A stretch of DNA of 10,554 bases, from positions 1 through 10,554 of the forward strand of contig CAAGKL010000362.1 of NCBI GenBank assembly GCA_900770405.1. Direction: 5' to 3'. The notes below the pieces were generated by a model. The model saw only the letters and a program-made list of their open reading frames with translations, was not told the origin of the DNA and did no database searches. Of the stretch, positions 5,266 through 10,554 are shown in pieces. The translations under genes and the position numbers were made by a program. This stretch comes from Clostridia bacterium. Its GTDB lineage: Bacteria > Bacillota > Clostridia > UBA1381. The first letter of the stretch is position 1. Every line of letters starts with the position of its first letter.

Positions 5266-6108
5266 ATGGAGTATTTAACCTTGAACAACGGTGTAAAAAT
5301 GCCGCTTGCGGGATTCGGCACATTTAAGATTGCTGATGCGGCGGAATGCGAGAGGAATGTTGCCTCGGCGATAGATGCCGGCTACAGGCTGATTGATACG
5401 GCGCAGGCGTACAGCAATGAGGAGTATGTCGGAAATGCGATTAAAAATTGCGGCGTGGCGAGAGATGAGCTGTTTATCACGACAAAGCTGTGGTTTCGTA
5501 ATTTCGAAAAAGCCGATGCGGAAAAGTCGCTGAACGAATCACTTAAAAAGCTGCAGCTTGATTATGTGGATATGGTGCTTCTTCACTGGCCCTACGGTAA
5601 TGTATATGAGGCGTGGCGGACGCTCGAGCGCTTTTATGAAGCCGGGAAAATCCGGGCAATCGGTATCTCGAATTTTGATGCCGACAGAATGATAGATTTA
5701 ATTACGTTCAATAAAATTAAGCCGTGCGTAAATCAAATTGAAATGCATCTTTTCTGCCAAAGAAAAAATGACAGAAGGTGGCTGGAAAAATACGGACTGG
5801 CACCGCAGGCATATGCACCCCTCGGACAGGGGCGGGCGAATGAAATGTTTGAAAATGAGGTTGTGAAGGAAATTGCGGCAGGTCACGGCAAAACACCGGC
5901 ACAGATTGCGCTGCGTTTTCTTGTTCAAAACGGCGTTTCGGTAATTCCGAAATCGGTGCACACGGACAGGATAAAGGAGAATATTGATATTTTCGACTTT
6001 GCCCTGACGGCTGAGGAAATGAAAGCACTTTCGGCGCTCGATACTGCGACTCCTATGATCGGAACCGCAGAAAGGCCGGAAAAAACGGAGATTGCGATGA
6101 CTTGGTAA
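5266..6108 (+). CDS. Aldo/keto reductase
   Basis: This is a 280-residue NADPH-dependent aldo/keto reductase with a (beta/alpha)8 barrel. The catalytic tetrad is complete: D44 and Y49 in DTAQAYSNEEYVG, K74 in ITTKLW, and H107 in LLHWPYG. The cofactor site shows IPKS (227-230) and R235. The length and the AKR5-like signatures (ISNF, QIEMH) are normal for the family, which reduces aldehydes and ketones such as methylglyoxal. AAGGGGGT lies 6 bases before the ATG. Control by the divergent MerR regulator is strongly suggested by the promoter, which favours a role in aldehyde detoxification. The natural substrate is not visible from sequence. Confidence 0.92.
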   Translation: MEYLTLNNGVKMPLAGFGTFKIADAAECERNVASAIDAGYRLIDTAQAYSNEEYVGNAIKNCGVARDELFITTKLWFRNFEKADAEKSLNESLKKLQLDYVDMVLLHWPYGNVYEAWRTLERFYEAGKIRAIGISNFDADRMIDLITFNKIKPCVNQIEMHLFCQRKNDRRWLEKYGLAPQAYAPLGQGRANEMFENEVVKEIAAGHGKTPAQIALRFLVQNGVSVIPKSVHTDRIKENIDIFDFALTAEEMKALSALDTATPMIGTAERPEKTEIAMTW

Positions 6109-6124
6109 AACCGGTAGTTAATAA

Positions 6125-6162
6125 CAGGGCTTCGCGGCAGGATTAACTGCTGCGAAGCCTTG
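6125..6162 (+). terminator. Long hairpin after the aldo/keto reductase gene
   Basis: CAGGGCTTCGCGGCAG (6125-6140) pairs with CTGCTGCGAAGCCTTG (6147-6162), 16 pairs with two wobbles and a GATTAA loop. It starts 17 bases after the stop. There is no T-run, so it may terminate weakly or protect the 3' end. Confidence 0.5.
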
Positions 6163-6311
6163 CTATATGGCGCACTTGATTGCAAAGGTGTTGGCGACAG
6201 CCGGTAAAGCAAATGCGGATTAGCGCCGGCAAGCGCTGCAGGGCTCCCGCAAAACCCCATAGGTTTTGTGGAAAAAAGGAAGGACAGCGACGCGGGTGAC
6301 TGATTTTTTAT
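6163..6311. other. Non-coding stretch before the tRNA fragment
   Basis: No convincing gene is visible in either strand. The only structure is the hairpin CCGCAAAACC (6247-6256) / GGTTTTGTGG (6262-6271), with one wobble, followed by six A. CTGATTTTTT (6300-6309) can also pair with AAAAAATCAG (6316-6325). Confidence 0.5.
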
Positions 6312-6341
6312 GAAAAAAAAATCAGAACAAGCATAGCTTGT
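6312..6341 (-). terminator. Minus-strand terminator downstream of the tRNA 3' end
   Basis: On the minus strand, ACAAGC-TAT-GCTTGT (6341-6327) is followed a few bases later by nine T (6320-6312). It sits 8 bases after the CCA of the tRNA fragment and looks like the original tRNA terminator left on the chromosomal side. Confidence 0.65.
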
Positions 6342-6348
6342 CCCGACG

Positions 6349-6372
6349 TGGTACGCCGGAAGGGATTCGAAC
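6349..6372 (-). repeat. Orphan tRNA 3' end: likely att site of the integrated element
   Basis: Read on the minus strand, these 24 bases are G53, the T-loop TTCGAAT, the 3' side of the T-stem (CCCTT), a 7-base acceptor strand (CCGGCGT), A73 and CCA. Further upstream the sequence no longer pairs with the T-stem or acceptor, so no tRNA is formed. This is what remains when an element inserts into the 3' end of a tRNA gene. The integrase follows immediately. The intact tRNA is expected at the far end, beyond the window. The tRNA's identity cannot be read from this part. Confidence 0.8.
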
Positions 6373-6384
6373 GCTATACAAAGT

Positions 6385-6445
6385 TAGTCAGTGCGCAGTG
6401 TTGCCGCGCACTGACTACTATTTGACTAACGCGCGGGATTGACTA
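6385..6445. repeat. Inverted and phased repeats beside the att site
   Basis: TAGTCAGTGCGC (6385-6396) and GCGCACTGACTA (6406-6417) form a perfect 12-base inverted repeat with a 9-base loop. TGACTA also recurs at 6412, 6423 and 6440, the first two 11 bases apart. No T-run follows on either strand. The repeats lie between the att core and the integrase end, where arm-type sites for integrase or an excision factor are often found; that role is inferred. Confidence 0.5.
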
Positions 6446-7463
6446 TCATCGCATTTATTTTTGCGGCAGTGTCAGAAAGGCGATTCTGCCGAATGTGGGT
6501 GTAAATATTTCTCGTTGTTGCTATATCGGTATGTCCGAGAAGCTCTTGGCTGTCTTTGACATCAATTCCCCACTCAAACAGCAGTGTTGCGAATGTGTGG
6601 CGCAACTGGTGTGCTGTAATTTTTAGTCCGCCTGCATCGCAATAGTTTTTCCAATGCGTATCAAAATATGATTTTGACATATGCTTGCCGTGCTGAGAGA
6701 ATATAAGATCATTCTTCGACTTTCGCTCAGAAAACAGCGGGCGTAAATTGTCAAGCAGCGGAATATCACGGTAACCGGCATCGGTTTTTGGGCACTTAAT
6801 AAAGGGTCTGTTATTGTGATGCTCCAACGACTTTGTTATATGAATAACCGAGTTTTCAAAATCAAGGTCACCGTATGTGAGTGCAAGCGCCTCGCCTTTA
6901 CGCAAGCCGGTATACAGCAGGAAATATGCGAGATTTCCGAAATCCTTATCGGTGTTATTGCATATTACCCGGATTTCATTATCGGTCAGACTTTGACGCC
7001 GATGTGCCGGTGCGCCTTTAGGTGTGATTAAGTATTCTGTGATATTATTGTCTACATACTCATTTATCAGAGCATAGCGGAAAATCATTTTTGTTATGCT
7101 CATTTGGTCTTTTAGGCTTTTGGAACTAAAGTGTTCACATACAAGCCGCGCGAAAAAGGTGTCGACGTCTTTACGCGTAATCTGCTTTATGTATTCATCG
7201 CCAAAATAATTGACAAGGTGTGCGACAAGAGACTTGTATCGCACTATTGTTTGCCACTGCAAATTTGTATAATGCTTTTCTTCCCACTCGTCAGCGACCT
7301 CGGCGAAGGTTTTTCCGCGTTCGGACTTTTCCGTATACTCAAGCATTTGCCGCTCGATGTCCTTTAGCGCCCTGCGCTCGGTAGATTCGCGACTGTAAAA
7401 AGTCACCCGTTTTCCGTTGATGATTTTCACCTTTACATAGCGTCCGTCATTACGTTGTTTCAT
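6426..7463 (-). CDS. int: Tyrosine-family site-specific integrase
   Basis: This is a 345-residue phage/ICE-type integrase. An N-terminal arm-binding segment (about 1-45) precedes a SAM-like core-binding domain (about 50-145) and a catalytic domain. The catalytic residues are all present: R188 (YTGLRKGEALAL), K226 (KTDAGYRD), H285 and R288 (HQLRHTFA), H311 (LLGHTDIATT) and the nucleophile Y321 (NIYTH). It should catalyse insertion and excision between the tRNA site at 6349-6372 and the element's own att. AGGAG lies about 10 bases before the ATG. The 3' end points at the att site 54 bases away. No matching excisionase was recognised in the window; the small DNA-binding proteins at the right edge are candidates. 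Confidence 0.95.
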   Translation of the reverse strand: MKQRNDGRYVKVKIINGKRVTFYSRESTERRALKDIERQMLEYTEKSERGKTFAEVADEWEEKHYTNLQWQTIVRYKSLVAHLVNYFGDEYIKQITRKDVDTFFARLVCEHFSSKSLKDQMSITKMIFRYALINEYVDNNITEYLITPKGAPAHRRQSLTDNEIRVICNNTDKDFGNLAYFLLYTGLRKGEALALTYGDLDFENSVIHITKSLEHHNNRPFIKCPKTDAGYRDIPLLDNLRPLFSERKSKNDLIFSQHGKHMSKSYFDTHWKNYCDAGGLKITAHQLRHTFATLLFEWGIDVKDSQELLGHTDIATTRNIYTHIRQNRLSDTAAKINAMIVNPAR

Positions 7464-7493
7464 AAAAAATACACTCCTTTTGTAAAAATAAGT

Positions 7494-7522
7494 TTGACAA
7501 ATTAGAGTGCATATGATACAAT
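7494..7522 (+). promoter_or_regulatory. Consensus promoter facing away from int
   Basis: TTGACA (7494-7499) and TACAAT (7517-7522) are separated by 17 bases on the plus strand. No protein gene lies downstream before a strong terminator at 7567-7601, so the product should be a short RNA. Confidence 0.8.
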
Positions 7523-7528
7523 ATTACT

Positions 7529-7601
7529 GTCTGGATGAATATTGCACTATGCACTATTTATCTTTACCCCCGATTGTTGGTAGCAGTCGGGGGATTTTTT
7601 T
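7529..7601 (+). ncRNA. Candidate small RNA of about 73 nt
   Basis: A consensus promoter directly upstream and a strong terminator at the end define a short plus-strand transcript starting near 7529. The unpaired 5' part contains tandem TGCACTA (7543 and 7550) and an A/U-rich stretch ending in CUUUA. The 3' half is the terminator hairpin. It lies between integrase and the nuclease gene, both on the other strand, and would be antisense to read-through from the nuclease gene. The target and function are unknown. An ATG at 7535 opens a frame through the terminator but has no ribosome site. The start position is estimated from the -10 box. Confidence 0.6.
7567..7601 (+). terminator. Strong intrinsic terminator
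   Basis: CCCCCGATTG (7567-7576) pairs with CAGTCGGGGG (7584-7593), ten pairs with one wobble and a 7-base loop. Seven T follow (7595-7601). There is no T-run on the minus strand, so it serves only plus-strand transcription. Confidence 0.9.
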
Positions 7602-7620
7602 GTTTAAATAGCCTCTTTTT

Positions 7621-8682
7621 TTATACTAATGAAGCTGCACGCGATTTTAACGGTTCGGCTAATGAGTAAATATCTGATAATTTTTGTATTGTGTATTTTA
7701 CCTGCTCATTGTCATTGGGTATTATCAAGTATTTTATATTATCCTTTAAGCAGACGCGACAAATCCAACGTGTTACTTTATTATCGATTAAAATGCCAAA
7801 ATAACTTACGGTGTCTTTATATGTAATTCTGCTTAATTCAATTTCGTCACCGAGAATTGACTTAACAATGTAAAATGCCTGTAATTCTTCAGCAGTAGTT
7901 ATAATTTCATTTGAAGAACTGCTGTTTTCTGCGGTTGTATTTTCTGTAGGCTCACATTCGATTTCTGAATTTTCGCTATTTAATGCGTTTTTGATTTTTT
8001 CATTCACCAATTCATTTATATATTGTGCTATCGATTTTTTTACAATAGGTTTAAATTTGTCGAGTATATTTTGGTATAGCCTGCCCTCATAAATATGTGA
8101 TGATAGTATTAATTTTGTGAATTCATCAGAAGGATTAACAAATTCATTTTTTAGGTACTGTTTTATCAATCCACAATATTTTAGATCCTCTGCGCTGCTT
8201 AAGATATTACTCTTGTCGAAATTCTCTTTTGTAAACTTCTTTAGTTCTATGATATCGCTATCGCGTAAACTTAACAGGTTAATTGTTAAAAATGGCGTGC
8301 TGTCCATTATGTTAGGTTCTTCTAAGTCTGTAAAAAATCTATACTCAACGCCATTTGTAAGAATTGCGAATTTTGCTTTAGATGCGCCGAAGTATCGGAA
8401 AAGTTGAGAATCGTGTTTTTCTAAAGCTTGATTAATGCTTTTAGCCTCGATAAGAATAGTAGGTTCATCATCAATCATAATTGCATAGTCAACTTTTTCG
8501 CCCTTTTTTATTCCTACGTCTGCCACGAATTCCGGGACAAATTCCATAGGATTAAATATATCATATCCGAGCATTGCAAAAAACGGCATAATCAAGGAAG
8601 TTTTTGTTGCCTCTTCCGTGAAAATGTTTTCCTTTAAATCAATTATTCTCCCAACAAATGACTTAATTTTTTCGTCAAACAT
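7621..8682 (-). CDS. Orphan HsdR_N-type (PD-(D/E)xK) nuclease
   Basis: This is a 353-residue protein. The N-terminal half resembles the nuclease domain of type I restriction R subunits (HSDR_N). It has KVDYAIM with D65, then ILIEAKS with E79 and K81 as the D...ExK active site, then the conserved SQLFRYF (Q93). A charged, Ser/Glu-rich linker (about 240-262) leads to a C-terminal domain starting at LQAFYIVKSIL. No helicase, HsdM or HsdS gene is present. I start it at the ATG at 8682, because GAGGAG lies 8 bases upstream; an in-frame ATG at 8727 has no ribosome site. Such stand-alone proteins are common in prophages and ICEs. Defence or exclusion is inferred, not shown. Confidence 0.82.
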   Translation of the reverse strand: MFDEKIKSFVGRIIDLKENIFTEEATKTSLIMPFFAMLGYDIFNPMEFVPEFVADVGIKKGEKVDYAIMIDDEPTILIEAKSINQALEKHDSQLFRYFGASKAKFAILTNGVEYRFFTDLEEPNIMDSTPFLTINLLSLRDSDIIELKKFTKENFDKSNILSSAEDLKYCGLIKQYLKNEFVNPSDEFTKLILSSHIYEGRLYQNILDKFKPIVKKSIAQYINELVNEKIKNALNSENSEIECEPTENTTAENSSSSNEIITTAEELQAFYIVKSILGDEIELSRITYKDTVSYFGILIDNKVTRWICRVCLKDNIKYLIIPNDNEQVKYTIQKLSDIYSLAEPLKSRAASLV

Positions 8683-8728
8683 AATGGCTGCTCCTCTTTT
8701 CCTATGTATATTTAATGCAGTACGCATT

Positions 8729-8787
8729 ATTTACCAATATCTACTTGCGAATGGGTAAATTATTTAACTGTATGCACTTCCTCCTTT
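8729..8787 (-). promoter_or_regulatory. Leader of the nuclease gene: orphan ribosome site and hairpin
   Basis: On the minus strand, AAAGGAGGAAGTG (8787-8775) is a perfect Shine-Dalgarno with no proper gene. The nearest start, GTG at 8777, gives only five codons and is too close. Downstream, ATTTACCCAT and ATTGGTAAAT (8760-8751 with 8738-8729) form a hairpin with one mismatch. This 5' region may control the nuclease gene, or may be a decayed start. Confidence 0.4.
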
Positions 8788-8804
8788 ATTTAGTATTTTT
8801 GGCA

Positions 8805-8837
8805 TAACATAATAACAACCACTAATTTATTATGTTA
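8805..8837. repeat. Perfect 11-bp inverted repeat between immA-like and nuclease genes
   Basis: TAACATAATAA (8805-8815) and TTATTATGTTA (8827-8837) are perfect inverted copies with an 11-base spacer. There is no T-run after either side. It could be an operator or a weak transcription stop after the metallopeptidase gene. Confidence 0.5.
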
Positions 8838-8847
8838 CTTTATCATA

Positions 8848-9499
8848 TTACGGGCGGCAGTAGGAGCAGGGAGTGTATTTTCCTTGTACCTCCTGTCTGC
8901 TCACCGCAGTACAATCTTTATCTTTTGTATATCTGCAATCAGCGCGGTGATATTTCGTTCCGGTACGCGTTATATACACGATATCGGATTGATTATCAGA
9001 TATATCTGTTGTTTGTATATTTGCCGGTTCCGGTGAAGGTGATTCTGTTATGAACGGGAATGCAAGCCCGATCCCAACGCCGGTTACAAAGATAATCACC
9101 GCACAGAGTGCCGGCAATATATTGAATTTTTTGTAGCTTAATACATCATTTACAAAAGCATTTGCTTCTACATCTATTAATATACTGTTTCGTGTATACG
9201 ATTTACCGTCACCGATGTGTCCGAGAAGTATATGCCCTATTTCGTGCAAAAGCAAGTATAGCCTGCTTTCACAGGGGGTATTGCCGTCAATGAAAATGTA
9301 TTTCGCACTGCCGCTGTATGTAAACGCTTTGTGATTGGCAGTGCAGCGACAGCTCCTAAGCACCTCATCGCCGTCGGAAGTGTTGAACAGTATAACCGGG
9401 TATCCCAATTGTTCTGCAAATATCTCTGCGCTGATGTAATCGGCTTTTTTAGCCTTTTTTGTAGTATTTTCTTACCGCTGATCTGATTTTATTTTTCAT
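8848..9499 (-). CDS. ImmA/IrrE-like metallopeptidase with membrane segment and Cys tail; apparent frameshift
   Basis: The zinc-protease motif HEIGH (9246-9232) is followed by a likely third ligand Glu in DVEANAF. This is the ImmA/IrrE family, which cleaves the ImmR-type repressor encoded just upstream. A hydrophobic segment (about 9120-9049, ILPALCAVIIFVTGVGIGLA) and a tail with KYHRADC and CSYCRP follow, so the enzyme is probably membrane-tethered. The natural start is ATG 9499, with AGGTGG 5 bases before it. That frame stops at 9449 after MKNKIRSAVRKYYKKG. Removing one base from the six-T run at 9455-9460 joins it to KKADYISAEIFAEQLG and the rest, giving about 216 residues. Without that, the main frame (8848-9408) has only a TTG start. 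It is either a sequencing error or a real lesion. Confidence 0.8.
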
Positions 9500-9539
9500 A
9501 GCTTCCACCTTTCATTCAAAAGTGGCTGCTATTATGTTA

Positions 9540-9992
9540 TCAATCGTCTGCGGTAGTCTCTATGTTCGGTGCACGCCATTCCTCCGGCGGCGCTTCGTCT
9601 ACATCATATGCTACCATTTCATATGTATCGTCGTTCTTTCGATATTTGGGTATTTTCTTTTCCTTTGTTAAATATGCAGGGTTATACAATAAATCTGAAA
9701 TTCGTTCTATAGCGGCTTTTTTTCCGACGGCGTTCATTTTTCTATATGTGTCTAATAATTTATGCTCGCCTATATCTTGTAATTCGATGAGATTGTTTTC
9801 ACCGCTGATTAAATAATCCAAGGATACGTGAAAGAATTCAGCTATCTGGCGCAGCGTAGAAAGCTTTGTATTTTCGTAACCTTTTTTATAAAACCCGTCA
9901 ATAGTTGTATATGCAATTCCGGATTGTCGTGAAAAACTATTTTTATTCAATCCGTGAGATTGCATTAGATTGTCCAGTGTTTCTAAGAACAT
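9540..9992 (-). CDS. ImmR/CI-like helix-turn-helix repressor
   Basis: This is a 150-residue regulator. The N-terminal XRE domain (about 1-65) includes NKNSFSRQSGIAYTTIDGFY, the helix-turn-helix, and ends with IAEFFHVSLDYLISGE. A helical middle (RKMNAVGKKAAIERISDLLYN) and an acidic, Pro-rich C-terminus (DEAPPEEWRAPNIETTADD) follow. It lacks the LexA-type peptidase of lambda CI. It pairs with the downstream metallopeptidase gene (40-base gap), as in the ImmR-ImmA modules of ICEBs1-type elements, where the protease destroys the repressor to allow excision. GAGGTGG precedes the ATG. The promoter is strong and faces away from the Cro-like operon. Confidence 0.88.
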   Translation of the reverse strand: MFLETLDNLMQSHGLNKNSFSRQSGIAYTTIDGFYKKGYENTKLSTLRQIAEFFHVSLDYLISGENNLIELQDIGEHKLLDTYRKMNAVGKKAAIERISDLLYNPAYLTKEKKIPKYRKNDDTYEMVAYDVDEAPPEEWRAPNIETTADD

Positions 9993-10012
9993 AACACCAC
10001 CTCACAAATAAT

Positions 10013-10041
10013 GTTATAGCACAGTTTTTTATTGTTGTCAA
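10013..10041 (-). promoter_or_regulatory. Promoter of the repressor-protease operon
   Basis: On the minus strand, TTGACA (10041-10036) and TATAAC (10018-10013) are 17 bases apart. Confidence 0.85.
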
Positions 10042-10058
10042 GTATTTTTTTACTGTGC
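10019..10058. promoter_or_regulatory. Inverted repeat GCACAGT/ACTGTGC around the repressor promoter
   Basis: GCACAGT (10019-10025) lies in the spacer of the repressor promoter and its inverse ACTGTGC (10052-10058) lies upstream of the -35 box. The two arms flank the -35, an arrangement suited to a repressor site. Which protein binds is unknown. Confidence 0.5.
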
Positions 10059-10093
10059 GGGGTAATTTTTTTAAAAAATGCGAAAAAAAAGTA

Positions 10094-10122
10094 TTGACAA
10101 ATTACGACGCAGGGTATATAAT
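10094..10122 (+). promoter_or_regulatory. Strong promoter of the Cro-like/RHH operon
   Basis: TTGACA (10094-10099) and TATAAT (10117-10122) are separated by 17 bases, both perfect consensus. Transcription should start near 10129, just before the palindrome at 10133. Confidence 0.9.
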
Positions 10123-10132
10123 GGGTACATAA

Positions 10133-10148
10133 TTACCCCGCGGGGTAA
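10133..10148. promoter_or_regulatory. 16-bp perfect palindromic operator
   Basis: TTACCCCGCGGGGTAA is a perfect palindrome lying between the expected transcription start and the ribosome site of the Cro-like gene. A half-copy, CGGGGTAATT, occurs at 10058-10067 between the two divergent promoters. It is a likely site for the ImmR-like repressor. Confidence 0.75.
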
Positions 10149-10164
10149 CGAGGAGGTGATAAAA

Positions 10165-10371
10165 ATGTTGTTAAATTTAAAGGACTTACTGATAAAAGGA
10201 AGGACCACATATAAAGACTTAGCCGATCTTTTGGGGGTTTCTGAGAAATCTATTTATTCAAAAGTTAATGAAAAAACGGATTTCACACTTGCCGAAATTA
10301 AGAAAATACATAAATTTGTTTTTCCACAGTATGATTTTCAATACCTATTCGCAAGTGATAAATCGGCATAA
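10165..10371 (+). CDS. Small Cro-like helix-turn-helix protein
   Basis: This is a 68-residue protein. TTYKDLADLLGVSEKSIYSKVN is a helix-turn-helix, with LAEIKKIHKFVFP as the following helices, and there is no further domain. I start it at the ATG at 10165, because AGGAGGTGA ends 5 bases upstream; an in-frame ATG at 10078 lies upstream of the promoter and cannot be used. It is transcribed divergently from the ImmR-like repressor, with a palindrome in its leader. This is the position of Cro or Xis-type proteins in phages and ICEs. The next gene follows after 13 bases, so the two form an operon. Confidence 0.83.
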   Translation: MLLNLKDLLIKGRTTYKDLADLLGVSEKSIYSKVNEKTDFTLAEIKKIHKFVFPQYDFQYLFASDKSA

Positions 10372-10384
10372 GGGAGGTGATTAA

Positions 10385-10554
10385 ATGGAAAAAGACATCA
10401 TACAGACAACAATCCGCCTGCCTGTCGAGCTGAGGGAAAGGCTGCAACAGGAGGCGGACAGATTAGGGATACCGTCAAGTCATTTGGCGACACTAATATT
10501 GTGTGATTACATCAATTCTGTGAAGCATCGATATAATCGTCAATATAACAAGCA
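10385..10554 (+). CDS. Arc/CopG-type ribbon-helix-helix protein (partial, runs off window)
   Basis: The visible 56 residues start MEKDIIQTTIRLPVELRERL. The strand TTIRLP is followed by helix ELRERLQQEADRLG and helix SSHLATLILCDYINS, a full RHH fold. A basic end (KHRYNRQYNK) continues beyond the window. AGGGAGGTGA lies 4 bases before the ATG, and the gene is 13 bases after the Cro-like gene, in the same operon. RHH proteins at this place in mobile elements often act as regulators of excision, replication or transfer; its exact role is not visible. Confidence 0.8.
   Translation, partial: MEKDIIQTTIRLPVELRERLQQEADRLGIPSSHLATLILCDYINSVKHRYNRQYNK

Noticed and set aside
6174..6233. Short frame MAHLIAKVLATAGKANAD as a possible gene
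   Set aside because: Eighteen codons, no ribosome site, no recognisable family.
6349..6424. A complete tRNA gene on the minus strand
   Set aside because: Only G53 to CCA fit. Upstream bases do not pair with the T-stem beyond one pair or with the acceptor strand, and no anticodon arm is present.
7535..7672. Small hydrophobic peptide frame starting MNIALCTIYLYPRLLV, resembling a type I toxin
   Set aside because: It has no ribosome site and runs straight through a strong intrinsic terminator, so the transcript would end before the stop.
9449..9470. Programmed ribosomal frameshift at the A-rich run in the ImmA-like gene
   Set aside because: The needed shift is +1 (or -2), while A-run slippery sites usually give -1. 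A one-base indel in a homopolymer is simpler.
10078..10164. N-terminal extension of the Cro-like protein from the ATG at 10078
   Set aside because: It would be read across the promoter and the palindrome. AGGAGGTGA placed before 10165 marks the real start.
1..10554. CRISPR array, rRNA genes, insertion-sequence transposases
   Set aside because: No regularly spaced long repeats, no rRNA-like sequence and no transposase motifs were seen on either strand.

Overview
The window looks like chromosome of a Gram-positive Clostridia-type bacterium (Bacillota, perhaps Oscillospiraceae-like; this is inference). The reasons are strong AGGAGG-type ribosome sites, TTGACA/TATAAT promoters with 17-bp spacers, many U-tract terminators, a recN tail joined to an RseC-family gene, and a one-piece tmRNA. 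Housekeeping genes are GC-rich, and at least two AT-rich accessory segments sit between them.

Layout, left to right. (1) 1-491: the 3' end of recN, overlapping an RseC-family membrane protein gene. (2) 550-1139: two small convergent ribbon-helix-helix (RHH) genes sharing a bidirectional terminator; the second has phased TGAC repeats upstream. (3) 1193-2586: an AT-rich cassette with a HepT/MntA (HEPN/MNT) toxin-antitoxin pair, an unknown 94-aa protein, and a divergent Cro/CI-type regulator with two TACCATATGGTA palindromes between the divergent genes. Its left end carries a 12-bp copy of the 3' terminus of ssrA, so it may be a small island in ssrA. (4) 2594-2937: tmRNA (ssrA), minus strand. 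(5) 3105-6108: a sugar-metabolism and stress block, namely a mannitol-dehydrogenase-family oxidoreductase, a MerR/NmlR-type regulator, and a divergent aldo/keto reductase whose promoter has the 19-bp spacer and dyad typical of MerR control.

(6) 6349-10554: the end of an integrated mobile element. It begins at a 24-bp orphan tRNA 3' end, the likely attachment site, with the tRNA-type terminator still in place on the chromosomal side. Next come a tyrosine integrase, a candidate ~73-nt small RNA with its own promoter and terminator, an orphan HsdR_N-type nuclease, an ImmA-like metallopeptidase with a membrane segment and a Cys-rich tail (apparent frameshift near its start), an ImmR-like repressor, and a divergent operon of a Cro-like protein and an RHH protein that runs off the window. 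The intact tRNA and the transfer or structural genes should lie to the right, outside the window.

How the parts work together: the mobile element carries the standard integrase plus ImmR/ImmA/Cro switch, with two strong divergent promoters flanked by distinct operator-like repeats. The nuclease looks like element-borne defence cargo. The HepT/MntA cassette is a second, independent defence or stabilisation locus.
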